From NCBI GenBank assembly GCA_016801845.1, contig CM028919.1, positions 8,448,001 to 8,512,000 of the forward strand: a DNA stretch of 64,000 nucleotides. Direction: 5' to 3'. Below the pieces are notes generated by a model that was not told the DNA's origin, searched no databases, and worked only from the letters and a program-made list of their open reading frames with translations. Shown in pieces: positions 47,200 to 59,368 of this stretch. Each line of letters starts with the position of its first letter. The first letter of the stretch is position 1. A program made the translations under genes and the position numbers. Origin of the DNA: Polydactylus sextarius. Its lineage: Eukaryota > Chordata > Actinopteri > Polynemidae.

Positions 47200-47700
47200 G
47201 GGATAACACTCACAGTTGGTCTCTTCTGGCCCAGTTTGAAATATTTCAACAGATATTGGACACATTGTCTTCCAATTTCATGATAAATTGGTCTCCAGAG
47301 TATAAATATATATACAGCTATTTTGGTCAATCCATTACTTCTTTTTATCTTCATCTTCAAATTTAAGTATGTTTTCGGGAAAGGATCAGGAAATTAGTTC
47401 TGATCATGGTAAAACATGGTAAACATGGTTTAAGTTTAATTTATATCCAATTAATAATTGATCATCTTACCAAGAAAATATATTAGTCAGTGCACAACAT
47501 TCATTTGAATATGCAAAAACACGTTTCATGTTAATCCACGTGTTAAACCTGCTCAACATTTGCATATTAGCACTGTCTTTAAGTGTTGTGTCATCTGCCT
47601 GAGGAATTACTAGTGTCAGAAATGTAAATTGCAAAGTTCAATCACATTTTCAACATTTGCTAAAGACAGCATGCATGCTAACATACGTAAGTGTGAAAGA
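47200..47700. repeat. old composite percomorph-type repeat
   Basis: AAATATTTCAACAGATATTGG, TTCCAATTTCATGATAAATTGG and TCTCCAGAG resemble the fish repeat segment that encodes AAATGTCTCAACAACTATTGG. The ACATTTGCTAAAG and CATGCTAACATAC motifs at about 47650-47690 are its usual partners. Strongly decayed; family membership is inferred from memory. Confidence 0.45.
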
Positions 47701-50700
47701 AAGTTTCCCAAATTTATAGCGATTCTCTCAAGAAAGTCTAGAGATATCTCATTCAAAAGGTAAAAAACATGTTTTTGGATATTGTAATGGTCTTGGCCTT
47801 TACACATGAAATTTAAAATTAGTTTATGTTTAAATCCAAATGTGAATTTTGAAAAGTGTTTTCTGACGACACAGACCATGACCTTTGACCACATAAATCA
47901 CATCAAGCCAAGAGAACGTTTATGCCAAAGGCATTTTTTAAAATAATTACTTACACAAAAACGGGATGGACAGCCAGACAACTTGAAAACATAATACTTT
48001 CAGCCAGGACTGTCACTGGCACAGAAGCATAAAAAGTTATGTGATGACAGGTGACAGATAACATTTTGGAAATGTTCTGTTGTGTCTTGTTCTTTGTATA
48101 AAGGGAACCGATCTCTCCAACTTTCTTTGTCATTTTGTCAGCATCTTGTATTTCAAATCCAAATGCCACAGAGTTGCCCAGTATTATGATTATGATTTTT
48201 ATTCTAGATCAGCTCTAGTATTAAAAGCATGTTACATTTTACCAGTATGAAGTATATCTATCTATCTGGACAAAAAGAAAATCGTACATGTTGGTTAGGA
48301 GTCGCTGCAATGTCCTTTAGTGTGATATCAAATCAATTATACATTGTGTTACATTGCTGAAATTCCACCCTGGTCATAAAAAACACGAAGAGTCTCATTG
48401 TCGTTGACTGCACCATTAAATAATTACTCCTCATGTCCTTCCTCCGCAGGCTTTTTGCCATTGAGCTGTATAGAATCACAGGCAGCTTGATGGTATGTGA
48501 GTGTGACAGGAATCAGATGAGATGTGCTCTGACAGCTCTGCTCCTGCACTGCTGGACAGCAAATGTCAGGAGTCAGACAGCACACAGACAAAAGCAAGAG
48601 AGAGAGTCACGGCTGTCGTCTCTGTGTCTGTCATCTGTCTGCAGTTTTACTGTATGAACAGTATATTGAAATATCCAGCAGGGCTTTGGGGGGGTTGTAG
48701 TTTTAACTGTGTAACCATCAACATATGGCTCTCCTCAGGTGCATCAGCGTGTCCTGAAGTAAACCCTTTAGTGACTGTGTCACTGGAAAAAAAAAAAAAT
48801 CAAAAGCTTGTGCACCCCAGGCCATGAGAAGGGCAGTGAGGTATGGACGAGGATAAGCAGATTCTCAGGCATGAAATGCTTTCCAAGGAATGTGGACAGA
48901 GACGCGGAGGGAGGGAGAAAGACAGAGAACGAAAGTGACAGACAGAAGCAGAGGAGGCAGAAAAAGTGAATGAGTCACCAAGCAGAACACAAAGCATATT
49001 CTTTTGTTCTTATGAAGATGAGTCACGGTGGAATAATGTACGATGGTGTTTCTTATTTGTATTTTTGTCACATTGCCATATGATCTGTGACAATTTGTCC
49101 TAGAATGGGTCAAATCTTGCCTTTTTAGATTTGACAAAACTGCTCCAGATTTTTTTTAAAACTATATCTCTACTTCTATGCAAATATAAATGATCTGTTG
49201 AGACCAGTGGCAACAAGCAGCCACACAACAAGTCCTTGGAGGAGTCATAAGTCTCTTCGAGGGTTGTGATTTGGTTTTCAGCATAAGCATTCTACAGCTG
49301 ACTGCTGTTGTAGCTCACTATCCCAGTTCAATATCAAATCCATACCAACAGCACTGCTACCATTTATAATGGTAATAAAAGAAATCATCCGTAACGTATT
49401 CTGACGTGAGCTGCATTCAGAATTTCTCCATGTTGTCTTAAAAGGGAAGTGTGTCACATTAGTTAGGCTGATAACTCTTAGGACATCTAAATAAAAGAAA
49501 TAGTACATAATTTTGTCTTTTACCATTCAAGTATGAAGAGGGATTTGAATCTATAACCAGTCATAGTTGTCAATGTCTTCAAGTGCTAACATGCTACATT
49601 TATTGGCTGTCAAATAGCCTACTGTGACCTACTGTCTTATTAAGTAATTTTACATTTAGATGATTAAACCCATAGTTAAACATTGTAACAAGGAGCCTAA
49701 ACAAAAGCAACAGAATTGCCCCTGATGCCCAGCGGGATGTGCAGCACCAGCTGGAGCTGTAGGTGATGCACAAAGCTACATTTTATTATTAGTTGAAATA
49801 CTTAAATTTATCAATGTATATCAAGAGGTTTTCTTTCATTGTAAATACAGCTTGTATTAGCCTTGGATAATCACTGGGCATCACTGACATACAACATGCA
49901 TTCATTGTTAGCACAAAGCAAATATCAGCTGGCATAAATATTCATGCTAACTGACAAGCATTTTAACTAGTGTTTCAGGTGTCTGTGGAAATGTTTTGAA
50001 TGTTAAGTGTTAACATTCATGTTTATACTCTTTGTGGTTTAACTCAGGGCTATTTTAGTTTTTTTTTCTTTGCTGTTAAAAAAGCATACCCAGATTTATA
50101 CACTGAATATCATTTGCAGTTACCATCATGTAGCATATGTCTGAGTCAGCTTAAAACTAGCATGCGTCTATCAAGTTATGGCCATCATCCTTCAGTTTGG
50201 CGTGGGTTTGAAAACCAAGCATTGTTTGTCCACTCCTGGTGCCAAACCACATTGAAATTTGAGGGAATGTGTATAACTGCAGAAATTACAATTCCAGTAT
50301 TTAAACATACTAAATAATATTTCATCACACAGCATCAATTACAGTAATTATGGTGGGGGGGGAAACAGACGGAGACGGAGAATTAGGAAAAATTTGAATT
50401 TATGTGTCTCAGACCAAAAACTGTCTGGAATCAAATTGAAGGAACATTGTGACAGACAGAAAATAATGAGAAGACTTATAAAGAGAAGAGTAAAAGCCAA
50501 AGTTATTTTGGATCAAGCTCAAAATAACAATTTAAGCAACATTCGAAGTAAGTACACCAACTGGCAATGTATGTCAGTAACACATTGATCCAAGCAAATG
50601 GGTATTCTCCTTCAGTGATCAATATGCATTTGCTTAGACTGAAAAATATTTTATCGTGGAACGGCCTCTTATGAAAATTATTTAGCAGTCCATTTGAATC

Positions 50701-53700
50701 ATTTGGAACTTCCTGAATGCTGCACTCTCAGCAAAAAGCAATTCTGGCTCAAATCCACTGCAGTGATTCGAATCAAGACTAGGATGCATTTCCAGAGAAA
50801 GAGAAAGGTACTTCATTTTAAAAGCTTTAAATATCTGATGCCCTTTAAAGTCTTGCATTCTTGATATTACAGGATGTTTGGTATGAGGTCTGACAGTAAT
50901 GGACGGGTCACAAATGTACCAGAAAGAACCAACTCTGTTGATCTGATGTCTCCACTCTGAACGCTATTCATTATCAAGGATTGAAAATGACAAATCGTAA
51001 ATGAAGAATAAGTTCAACCTCTATTGACTTTTTGATTACCAGTCACATTTAAACACTTCCCAATCACATTAAAATCAAGATAACGAGACAGTTCTTAGCC
51101 ATCTGATAAGCTCCCACTGTCTTTGCGGTTATTGTGTTTCTGCTGCTTGTTGCTTTACCTGCTGCTACACTCAGCTACTCTGTTGCTGGCTGTGCCATTT
51201 ATTACTCCCTTGTCCAATCTGCAACCCATATCTTATCACCATATCTCATTTTGTGCATGATGTGTAATCTATAGCTCAACACAATGTGTCTGTTGGGTTC
51301 TGCTCTGTATATTCTTTTAGGGTGTTGACGTATTAGTGTATTATACACTCACAGGCAGTGTATTAGAGAAAAAGCAATCCCCCCAATAAATGCGTGCAAC
51401 TATTTGATGCAGTAAATGCTTTATACACCTTCCATTTTCACCACCTTTATTCGCACACATATTATTACTATCTCGAAAACTCTCAGTCTTTGTTATTGCT
51501 CTATGATGTGTGAACTCTTTAAGACCTTCATTAAAGGCAATTTAATTATGTATTCTGTATTCCATTTTATCTTTTAAAGAAATATCCAGTAATTACAACT
51601 GGAAACTGGAACTGCGACTACTGTGAATCACTGAAAACGTGTTTGTCATTAAATCAGTTTTAAGGGAATAGTTGACATAGTTGCATTTAAAGAAATCACC
51701 TGACTGATGCCACTCACATGACTGACAATGAAGCTAAAAACCAGCATTCTAGCTTAGCAAAAAATGCTGTTTAATTCATATTACCTGCATTCATAGTCAC
51801 ATCATGTGTTTGTGTTTAATGACAGTGAATGTTATGCAGTAATGTGTCAGAATGGGTTGAGATGTTTTGTTTTTATGAGACTGTTTCAGTGAGCTCTCTG
51901 TAGGTGGTGGGTGGATAAAAATGGGCACAACAATAGTGATGACATTAGAAATTGTGAACATTACAGTATATATTTTTATATGCAGAGACAGAGGACAATC
52001 AATCATCCAGATGAGAGAACAGTGGGAGGTGAATGTGGGTAGATTCTCTGATAAAAGCAGCTCACACTTCATTTAGCCTCCATTACATCCCTGTTTATGT
52101 CATTACATAAGCTCTCATGAGGTTAAAACATGCAAACTCTAGACTCTATGCTGCTTCCTTAACAGTCATTCTTTGGTTTTTATACATTCTCCTTCAGGTC
52201 CTTTTTATCTGGTGCTTCCTGTGTCACTGTTGCAAACTGCCCATCAGTGGTGGTGAACAGCTGTGGTGTCGAAAGAAGAAGAATCTCTCGTAAGTGGAGC
52301 AACACCACCCTTTGCCAATTTTTCTCACACTTTCTCCCATTTTTTTTCACCAGGCATCTTGAGTTTTTCCACATTTGGACATGGAACCATGGATTCACTT
52401 CATACTGAAATAGGCCTGTGGGTCAGCAGTTGTTCTCATTTGTAATGGCAGGAGACTCCACATTTTAAACTGGACCATGTTGTTTTTGATAGCAGTTTTT
52501 TTGCAAGGGGTAACAAACAGAATTTTGAAATGGATGTATGTTTGTGCCAATTAAAAAGTTTTCAAGAATCTATGAAAAAGCAGAGGCTGTTTTCCATTTG
52601 AATGAGTTGGGAAGGATGTGTATCTTTGAATGAATAATACATTTTAATACATTTTAACAAGATTTGGTGGACCATTTGTGTTTGTATTGAATGCCTTCGA
52701 AATGAAGTAAAATTGACTTAAATCTCAAAAACAGGAGCTTAAAGTTGGACTTTTACTCTACAGCTGTTCATGCTATCACCTGTTTCTTTCTTAGCATCCC
52801 GAAGGTGATGGTTATTTTATCCCAGGACATAGGCTCCAATATATAAAGGTAGCTATGGCTACACATGGGCCTGTTATAAGACAGGGGTGCCAGGTATTGC
52901 AGTACTACAACATTCAATACAACATATTATATTTTGATAGCAACAATAAAAAAGTTAAAGCAATATATTATTGAATGACCTGGGTGAGACATGGATCAAT
53001 AAAGTTTTTTTTTAAAAAAGAAAAATTTATAGCCACCTTCATTCTGAGCTGCTCAATTATATGAATGTTATTTTGTTTGTTTGTTTGTTTGTTTCACCAC
53101 TGACCAAGCAAGAAAACATGATTTCTCTCATGGGAAAAGAGATATGTTCTCTCATAAAAAGTGTTTACAGAAACTGGATACAGGTCTTTAGATTTTCCCT
53201 CTGAGAAATATTCATCCACTGAAGCGTTTTACAGTACACTGTATCTTGAAATATTTCATGAGAAATCCCATTAGAGTCAATATCGCATGTGAATGAAGCA
53301 GATTAGAAAAATGTCCTGGAGATGGACGTATAAACTAATTTTACCTGAGGCAATAGTAATAAACTTTACGGTCTTAGTCTTATCAGGATTAACTGTGGAT
53401 GCAAATATTTTTCTAAAGAATAATGTCAGTTCTTCTCTTCAATTTGAAAATGAAGAAATCTTAATAGTAATAGAGTTTGTTTTTGTCTGCTGAGGATTAT
53501 TATTAATTTGATGGATCAATTTCACTGCTTTTCACCAGGTTGAATGATGTGCCTTAGAGTTTTTTTTTTTTTTTCCACCCATCTCTCACCTCAGAGAGAG
53601 ACAGATGGAAGCCATCAGCGGGTGGTCCAGAATTATAGTAATTAAAAAGACACAGACAGTCCTGCAAAGCCAGCCCGACATGCAAGCGGGGCTGTGGCCC

Positions 53701-56669
53701 AGACAGACAAGCCGAGTCATAGAGACGGGGTGAGAACAGCTATTGAACAACCTTTATCAATTTCTGTCACTCTCTTTTCTCTCCTCTTTTTTTACGTCTG
53801 GGGTCCAGCCGGGGATAGGCAGGATGTTGAAAAGAGTGTTCAATTTTTCTTTCTTCACACTGGAAATTTGGTTTGCTGCTGATAAGACTGCAGCATTGAC
53901 TGAGCTCATTTGAAGCCTTGACATCCTTTTTTTTCTCTTGTTTTTGGCCACCAATAATTCAGACGGACGATGACTGCACGACCCGATAGGCAGTGTGTCC
54001 GGACATCTCGTACACAGTGTTCACCACAGGATCTGCGTCAGTATGTGCATGAACATGTTAAATGTATTACACACCTGCATAGACAAGGACGATGATGACT
54101 CAGTGGTGTAAGTGGAGGTGAAATGGGAGAAAAGAAAAAAAAACTCCAAAAACAGCTGTGCTTACCTGTTTTCTTTCTTTTTCTTTTCTTTTTTTTTTTT
54201 TTTTTTTTGCAAATTAGCCAGTGTGAAAATGTGTGTTCATCCGTGCTGCATGAAAGATCCTCTCTCATAACTCTTTTTTTTTTTTTTTTTTATTGCACTC
54301 TGCAGGTATAAACAAGGTAATATTTTAGGTTATTATAATTAATTGATAGTGTGATTGTTTTAGCCTACTGAGACACCAGTAAAACACTTAGTCTTTCCCC
54401 ATCGGTAGCAACAACACCACATGTCCAGGGTTGCCAACTTTCACACAGCTGGCGAGACACTCACACATTAAGCATCAGTCTCACACTCAAGGAAAAAATC
54501 TCACGCCAAATCTAATTTTATATTATATTATATCTTTTTAATAAATATTCACTCATATGCTGAGTTGATCACTAGACTAGACAAGAAAATTATTTCCGAA
54601 TCACTAGAAACAACAAACTCTCGACATAAATGGGCTCTAAATTCCTAACTAAACCATTGCATTTATTGGCCACAGGTAATCTGTCTCATGTGTCATCTCT
54701 GGACTTTTATCATGATTGTTGATCACTGAAATATTTGCCGCCATTACATCATTTATGTCTGTCTACATATTCATCATCTTTGGTATAAAGTTGTTCAGAG
54801 CCAGCAGGACCGAGGTAAAGGTGGAAATCGAAGATTATTAAGGTAAAAAAAAAATGTCCTCACTGCTGTAGGTTCTTATTGACAGAGGTGGTGTATGGTG
54901 GTTTGCAGGGTCCCAAAATTAACAGTAGGCCGTTGTATGTGTACGTGTTGGGAGAAATGTTGTCTAATCATGCATTCTATTTACTGGTTTTTTGTCCAGT
55001 CTTAGTGTCCTTGATTAATCTGTTGATGTGACAGGGCAAGGACTACAATGTGTAATAAATAAATAATTATACTGTAATCCACAGGCTAAAATCTAAAGAT
55101 TGAGACATGTACATAGGGTTTATTCCTTTCATAACACATAACACAGTCATATGAAGGAACATGGAGACACACACGTGCAGAGGTTATCCCGGGTCTGGTC
55201 CAGACAAGGTCACTGTTGTTGACGTAGGAGTGTCTGAAGAGTCGGTGTTGGATGTCCTTAAAGGAGTGCAAACCACCAGTCCACAATAACAGCTCAATCA
55301 GAACAGCCTACCACCTAATCTCCTCTGTCAAGGCAACATTAAAGTTGCATTGTAGAGAGGGAGAGCTCATGTGCCACCTAGCTCTGACTGATTGCTACCT
55401 GGATGAGCACAAAGCTGCTGGATCACTTGTTTACTACTTCTGAGATTCTATTTTAACCAAGAACAGTTTGACTATTGCTCCAACCTAATGTTGGATGAGT
55501 TTTAGTTTAAAACATTTTACAATTGTCAATAGTTTGAAGGTATTTTGGCTTCAAAATGCCAGAAAACACAGTGTATCTGATTGTTTAAGATCTCCAAACA
55601 AACCAGTCTTTTCCATTCAGGGATAAATGAGAGCTCCACAGCAGGGAGGTGGTTTATAAATCCACCGAAACACTACAAGGTATTGGCAAAACATTATGTC
55701 AAAAAGAAGTTGTTGCTTAGGGCCAGTGGGAGACAGGAGAGAGTAAAAACGAATAGGCAAGCACAACGGCAGATAAACATTTGTTGCACGTCAAAGCCTT
55801 GAAGGCAGAAGGACAGCAAGAGGAGTCTTTTTTTTTTTCAGTCAGCATGATAAAGCACATATGGCAGGGATCAACAAGATTAAAGGGGGCTCGAGAGTGA
55901 ACCATCGATCACATCAATCAGGTTATTCTGTTGGATCTTGTATTGTTTATAGTGATAAGGGTTAATCTTTAATCTGGCTAATTAAACATAAGTAAAACAA
56001 AAAAAAAAGACAGCTCCTAAGCAGAGAATACTTTCAGAATTGAGAATGGGAAGAAAGGAGAGGTAGAAAAAAGATATCAGAGTACACTATATAGAGGCTG
56101 ATCTTTTTTTTTTTTTTTTTTTGCCAGCATATGGGTGCACAATTGGGTCAGGAGATAAGCAAACCCCCATGGACTGTGGACAGATGCAATCCATCTCCGG
56201 CAGCGTTGATGTCCTCCCCCATCTTGTCTCTCTCACTGACACGCAGTGATCAGACACTGACCTGTGGAAGAAAAAACAACAACAACATAGAAACATGCCG
56301 TGCCTCTAGGATGCAGATGAGCAGCGAGGAAGGAGAACGCCCGGATGAGAGCACACTTCATTTGCTTTGCTGACGTCCGCCATCGTCAGCTGTCACTCGC
56401 GGTCTCGTGAGTTTTCCACAGTGAGGACGAGGCAGTGATCATCAAAATCAAAAAGATATCAAACAGTCACACTAATGCTTTAGTGTCAAAGGTCACGTGT
56501 TTCATTACATTACATTTCCTGCTCTGTTATCAATTTGAAAGTTAATGATGCATCACCTCGTCATTATTTCTAATACGCATTTAAGATTTAATCAATAAAG
56601 GCACGTTGCACAAAAGTAGTCCATATGAATGAGGTCAAGAGCCGACGTGCTCTTGGGTGCACACCTGTA

Positions 56670-56706
<37 letters not shown>

Positions 56707-57748
56707 ATGTGTGACTGTATCACATAAAAAATATGACTACCCAATAAACTTTGTGCAGGTCAGCGATTCGGTGGTAATGATGAGCCAGGTGTCTGTCCTC
56801 TGGCCAGCTGCCTGGAAATGGCATTAGATTAGAGTGTCAGGAGGGGCAGATAGCGGTGAGGCAGTTGGGTTGGGGTGGGGGGGATGTATATACGTCGCCC
56901 TGTGGAACAGACGAGGTGGGATTTTCATGAAACGCATCAATCATGTCATCACCATGCGGCGGAGCTCTGACCTGGTAGCGAAATCATTTCAGTGTGAGAG
57001 CTGCATTATGACAAATGTCAATATGAAGTATATGAGAGGGGAGTGTCGCCTGTCTATTCTCCACTAACCAGCTGCTTCTGCTGCACGGGGGCAAAGTGCA
57101 ATGCTTTAATCTGTGTGTGCCAGATAAGACAGAGATCTCACTATCATCTTTAGATGATATAGTTTTATATCAGTAAAACAATACTTCCTTTGTTTTGTCT
57201 GTTATTGTGAAGCACTTTGAAATATTTGATCTGGAAAAGTGCTAAAAAAAATACAAAAGATATATTTTTGATATGTTTTTTACTATTATATTCCATATTA
57301 GTTTAATAAAATAAAAAGTTTTCAGTATAGGACCCTTCAAAGTAAAGTAGTGTTCATGGCTATAGTTGAAATATAAATCAGTTTATTAGATTATACAATA
57401 CAATAGCTTCACTGAACACTTTACTCTCAACACTTTAGAGTAATTTTCTAATTTCCTTCTAAGAATAAGAACCAAATCAACAGCCAGTTTTATCAGTTGA
57501 CCTTGTGAATATGAACGGCCACCGCAAATTAAATCATGTATATTCTACAACACAGAGTACTATATTGGCAGCGACAGGATTTTATTAATGTCTCTCTGGT
57601 GATTTGATGATAGCTCATGGCATAGATCAGCCGCCATGATCCGGATTAAAACATATAAGGACTTTACACCCGTCCAGGACGGTTGCTTAATGCCAAGCAA
57701 ATAATTCCCCAATCAGCACAATAAGATGCATGTTGTGCACACATTCAC
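47701..57748. other. intergenic DNA, no gene recognised
   Basis: Contains short repeat fragments with CTAACATGCTA-like motifs near 49580 and 49890, poly-T runs at 53559-53575, 54189-54209 and 54273-54292, and a (GT)n run at 56674-56704. A retroelement-like tail (GAAGCACTTTGAAATAT...AAGTGCTAAAAAAAATAC) lies at about 57205-57260. Open frames are short and without recognisable domains. Confidence 0.5.
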
Positions 57749-57887
57749 AGAGCTGTCCTTGTTAGGACATTGCATTGACTTCTATTTAGTGTGAACAGCG
57801 TAACCCTAACTTTTTGTTTAACATTAACCAGGACCTCAGCCTGGGATTTTTGGTCCCCGTCACTGATCCTGTTTACACCAGAAAAGG

Positions 57888-57950
<63 letters not shown>

Positions 57951-57955
57951 TATGC
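57749..57955 (+). repeat. degenerate fish repeat ending in a long AC run
   Basis: GTCCTTGTTAGGACATTGCA, TTGACTTCTATTTAG, CAGCGTAACCCTAAC, TTAACCAGGACCTCAG and TTTTTGGTCCCCGTC occur in the order of a very common teleost repeat, followed by (AC)n at about 57892-57955. The open frame through it is not a gene. Confidence 0.65.
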
Positions 57956-58269
57956 GTGATCCAAGTGAAAAACATCTGTCACTTCAGTTGTCTGGTTATC
58001 TGGCCCAGCCATGTCAGTGCGCTCCCATGCGAGTACAAAGGCAGCCGTGGTGTTTTATGTTCCGCTGATGAGTTTGCTGATAGCTTCGCTGCTTTAGCCT
58101 CATTGCTGTTAAAACAGTGTGACAGCCTGGTTCGGTGATAACAAGGTTCACCGTCTCTTCCTCCTTTTCCATAAAAAAACAGACAAAAGACACGCCAGTG
58201 GAGGTAAGTAATGGTTTGTGTGACACCCACTTGCAACCACAGAAGCAGAGTTTGGCTTAGACTTGTTTG

Positions 58270-59101
58270 ACTAAACACCACCCTCTCCACCACCTCTACT
58301 CACGTTCCTTCCCTCCCACCCCAAACACCTTCCTAAATGAACCCCCTCCTCCTCCTCCTTCTCACTCTCTCCCTCCTTCCTCCCTTCCTCCCTCACTCTC
58401 TGTGGTCTGAGCTGCATGCTCACTGTCCCGAAACATGATGAACCATTCAGCCCTATGGGAATTTCTCCTCCCAGCTAGCTAGCGTCAGCTACATCTGTGT
58501 GTGTCAGCCAGAGTGGAGGCAGCCTCAGCAGCGGCAGCAGCAGCAGCAGCAGCAGTGACTTGGCTCAGGCAGCAGTCAGCCTCAGCTTCTCTGTGACATC
58601 CTCTTTCAACTTGACCGAGAGGCTGCACATTTCACTCAGCTCAGCTAAGCTCAGACTGGGAGGGGAAGAAAAAAAGTTTTCTCCACTCTTCTGTCTTTGG
58701 CTCCTTTTTATAAATTTATGAATGACTGAAGAAGAATGCTCTGCAACTTGAGGATACTTTTCTCATCTGGACACACTGTAGCTGTTTCGGATGGTTCATT
58801 GGAAGGTGATGCTGTACTCTCTTGACCAGGGATGATCGAAGCCTTCTGCTGTCCAACATCTTCACTTCTGCGTTCACACTTTTCCCTCGGACCCCCTCTG
58901 GCACGGTGGGTCAGGTCAGCAGGATTTCTTAACCACCTCAAACCTCTCTCCAACTGTGTCGTGATCCTGTTTGTCAGTGCCACAGTTGACCTGACAGCTT
59001 CTACAAGCAAAACAAAGGGATTAACCATGAACTTTGATCTCAACAGAGGACACAGTCCAACCTCAAACATCAGACTGTGAGAACCTGTGAAAGTCAACTG
59101 T
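58270..59101 (+). promoter_or_regulatory. candidate promoter and noncoding first exon of a downstream plus-strand gene
   Basis: Pyrimidine-rich CTCC/CCTTCC sequence (58300-58400) and a CAG triplet run (58524-58556) precede a TATAAA at 58709-58714. A stretch of about 390 bp then has fairly balanced composition and only short upstream reading frames (for example 59026-59080). It ends at CAACT followed by a consensus donor GTGAGTATAA at 59102. This is what a 5' UTR exon looks like. In mammals AVEN and CHRM5 lie just beyond RYR3, and CHRM5 has spliced noncoding 5' exons, so a chrm5-like gene is one possibility. No coding sequence confirms it. Confidence 0.4.
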
Positions 59102-59323
59102 GAGTATAACCCGCTTTTCTTACATCAGTGACTTGTACCACAGTTTGTCAAGAGCCGTGACTGATTAAACGTGCACACATTCTTGATTAATGCACAAAGA
59201 CATGACCTGGATTTAAGGGGAAATAGCGTCATGTGTGCACAAGTGCATGTCTGAGAGGTCTGGGCATGTATTTTTAATGAAGCTTTTTACCTTAATGAAG
59301 GCAACAGAGGATGTGCTCCAGGA

Positions 59324-59325
<2 letters not shown>

Positions 59326-59367
<42 letters not shown>
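59326..59367 (+). repeat. GT microsatellite
   Basis: About 20 uninterrupted GT units, roughly 225 bp after the candidate donor at 59102. The frames reading through it are artefacts. Confidence 0.95.

Positions 59368-59368
<1 letters not shown>

Noticed and set aside
57791..58138. 115-codon plus-strand frame through the AC repeat
   Set aside because: Half of it is translated dinucleotide repeat and fish interspersed repeat; not a gene.
58708..59097. 129-codon minus-strand open frame overlapping the candidate 5' exon
   Set aside because: No homology seen, no matching splice or poly(A) signals. The plus-strand reading as an untranslated exon with a consensus donor explains the region better.
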